Below are positions 63,125-64,000 of a stretch of 64,000 nt of DNA, piece by piece. Position 1 is the stretch's first letter. Every line of letters starts with the position of its first letter. Made by a program: the position numbers and the translations under genes. The notes below the pieces were generated by a model that saw only the letters and a program-made list of their open reading frames with translations, did no database searches and was not told the DNA's origin. Source of the stretch: Labilibacter sediminis (GTDB lineage Bacteria > Bacteroidota > Bacteroidia > Bacteroidales > Marinilabiliaceae); assembly GCF_005877885.1 (NCBI RefSeq), contig NZ_VCHY01000007.1, positions 1 to 64,000 of the forward strand, given 5' to 3'.

Positions 63125-64000
63125 CTATTGATTCTTCACTACTTTACTTTGATAGTCATCTAATACTAAATTTAAATCATCTATATTATTTGTTTTCATT
63201 ATTGCATCACGTAATTGTGAAGCCTGAGGAAGATTATAGGTATATATTTTAAAGAATCGTTTTAAAATCTGCCACGGTTTATTCCCACTCCATGTATTAT
63301 GATACAAACGTGCATGCTCATTAATGGCTCGTAACTTTTCGTGAACTCCCAATTCTTGTTTCTCACTAAACATCCAAAAATCAGAAAAAATCCCTCTTCC
63401 AACCATAATCCCGTCAACATTATAGCTCTTCATTTTTTCCTTACCTTCAGCAACACTTGTAACATCTCCATTACCAATAATCTTTATGAACGGATTAATC
63501 TCATCACGTAGCTTAACAACTTTCGCAATTTCGTCCCAATTTGCTATACCATCCGACATTTGCTTTTGAATTCGTCCATGAACAGTTAAGGCTTTTATAG
63601 GTGATTCCAATAAATGAGGGATCCAGCGATCCGTTTCAATATTTTTAAACCCAATCCTGGTCTTTACACTTACTGGCACTTCTGAAGCCTCTGCTGTTGC
63701 ACAAATAATTTCCTTTGCAAGCTCCGGGTCATTAATCAAAGCACTACAAGCCCCCTTTTTTATGATATTTTTTTGAGGACATCCCATATTAATATCAACT
63801 CCCGAAAAACCAGTATAATCATTGATATACTTCGCTGTTTTGTAAAACTTTTCTGGATCAGTTCCCCATATTTGAGCCACAACTATTGCATCTTTATTCT
63901 TAAGCATAAGTTTTTCTGACTCATTAACATTAAAACGATGAATCACCTTACCTCTTCCTATTGGATGGCAAAAACCATCGGTTGAAAGAAATTCAGTAAA
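63125..64000 (-). CDS. dus: tRNA-dihydrouridine synthase (partial, runs off the right edge)
   Basis: At least 291 residues, with the 5' end beyond the window: the frame stays open upstream of GTG 63946 through FCHPIGRGKVIHRFNVN to the edge. The TIM-barrel core has DINMGCPQKNIIKKGACSALI with the catalytic Cys, VKTRIGF, LTVHGRIQKQM, IIGNGDV and GIMVGRGIFSDFW, all FMN or tRNA contacts. It reduces uridines in tRNA D-loops. The first in-frame GTG is probably not the true start. Confidence 0.93.
   Translation of the reverse strand, partial: FTEFLSTDGFCHPIGRGKVIHRFNVNESEKLMLKNKDAIVVAQIWGTDPEKFYKTAKYINDYTGFSGVDINMGCPQKNIIKKGACSALINDPELAKEIICATAEASEVPVSVKTRIGFKNIETDRWIPHLLESPIKALTVHGRIQKQMSDGIANWDEIAKVVKLRDEINPFIKIIGNGDVTSVAEGKEKMKSYNVDGIMVGRGIFSDFWMFSEKQELGVHEKLRAINEHARLYHNTWSGNKPWQILKRFFKIYTYNLPQASQLRDAIMKTNNIDDLNLVLDDYQSKVVKNQ

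Overview
The window is about 35-40% G+C and looks like one chromosomal stretch of a Bacteroidetes bacterium, probably of the Bacteroidales/Marinilabiliales side. The evidence is the TAnnTTTG -7 promoter elements, the near absence of Shine-Dalgarno sequences, a TonB-dependent receptor with a CarboxypepD_reg-like N-terminus, TonB-ExbB-ExbD-ExbD, PD40/SPOR envelope proteins, DUF4831, DUF6261-like and LPP20-type lipoproteins. The lineage below phylum level is inference. I saw no prophage, CRISPR array or intact insertion sequence.

Layout. 1-1000: a strong leftward promoter at the edge (possibly of an rRNA operon outside the window), a structured non-coding element (334-470), and a leftward tRNA cluster (Ser-GCT and two identical Pro-TGG genes). 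1.1-5.5 kb, minus: flotillin FloA, NfeD, ClpS and a TPR-PD40-SPOR envelope protein. 5.8-8.7 kb, plus: Bcp peroxiredoxin, RecA, RarD-type permease and a small conserved protein. 8.7-10.3 kb: a chemoreceptor gene broken by one in-frame TAA. 10.35-11.05 kb: a non-coding stretch with two copies of a hairpin whose stems differ by compensatory changes. 11-18 kb: membrane metallophosphoesterase, M49-like lipoprotein peptidase, a cyclase-HD fusion lacking a metal aspartate, MiaA, a Yip1-like protein and SmpB. 18-20 kb: an ECF sigma factor and a one-TM protein with a beta-barrel-like C-terminus.

20.1-23.9 kb, minus, is the most intriguing locus. In transcription order it holds a PqqD-like protein, a 71-residue Ser/Pro-rich peptide, an HPr-kinase-like protein, a Ser/His S26-type peptidase and an ABC exporter. 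I read it as a candidate peptide modification, cleavage and export system (RiPP-like) without a recognisable cyclase. Then come TsaD, a TamB-like giant whose N-terminal anchor precedes the first canonical start codon, and the TonB/ExbB/ExbD/ExbD energy module.

32-45 kb: TfoX-C-like protein, a lipoprotein, a beta-barrel-like protein, a 173-bp foldback element (MITE-like), a DUF6261-like protein, a methyltransferase, two POT peptide transporters, Nnr NAD(P)HX repair enzyme, DUF4831 and PepD. 45-56.6 kb, all minus: two lipoproteins, a D-serine dehydratase/D-threonine aldolase-type enzyme, PurA, a Fur-family regulator, a RelA/SpoT enzyme, an inactive/active M16 peptidase pair and a FabK/nitronate-monooxygenase-like enzyme. 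56.9-64 kb: two small unknown genes, a TonB-dependent receptor, a ClC channel with CBS domains, an unknown 353-residue protein and a tRNA-dihydrouridine synthase that runs off the right edge.

Most genes are housekeeping or envelope functions. Peptide uptake (two POT permeases) sits near peptide hydrolysis (PepD, M16 pair), and the TonB motor module serves receptors such as the one at 57.6-60.0 kb.
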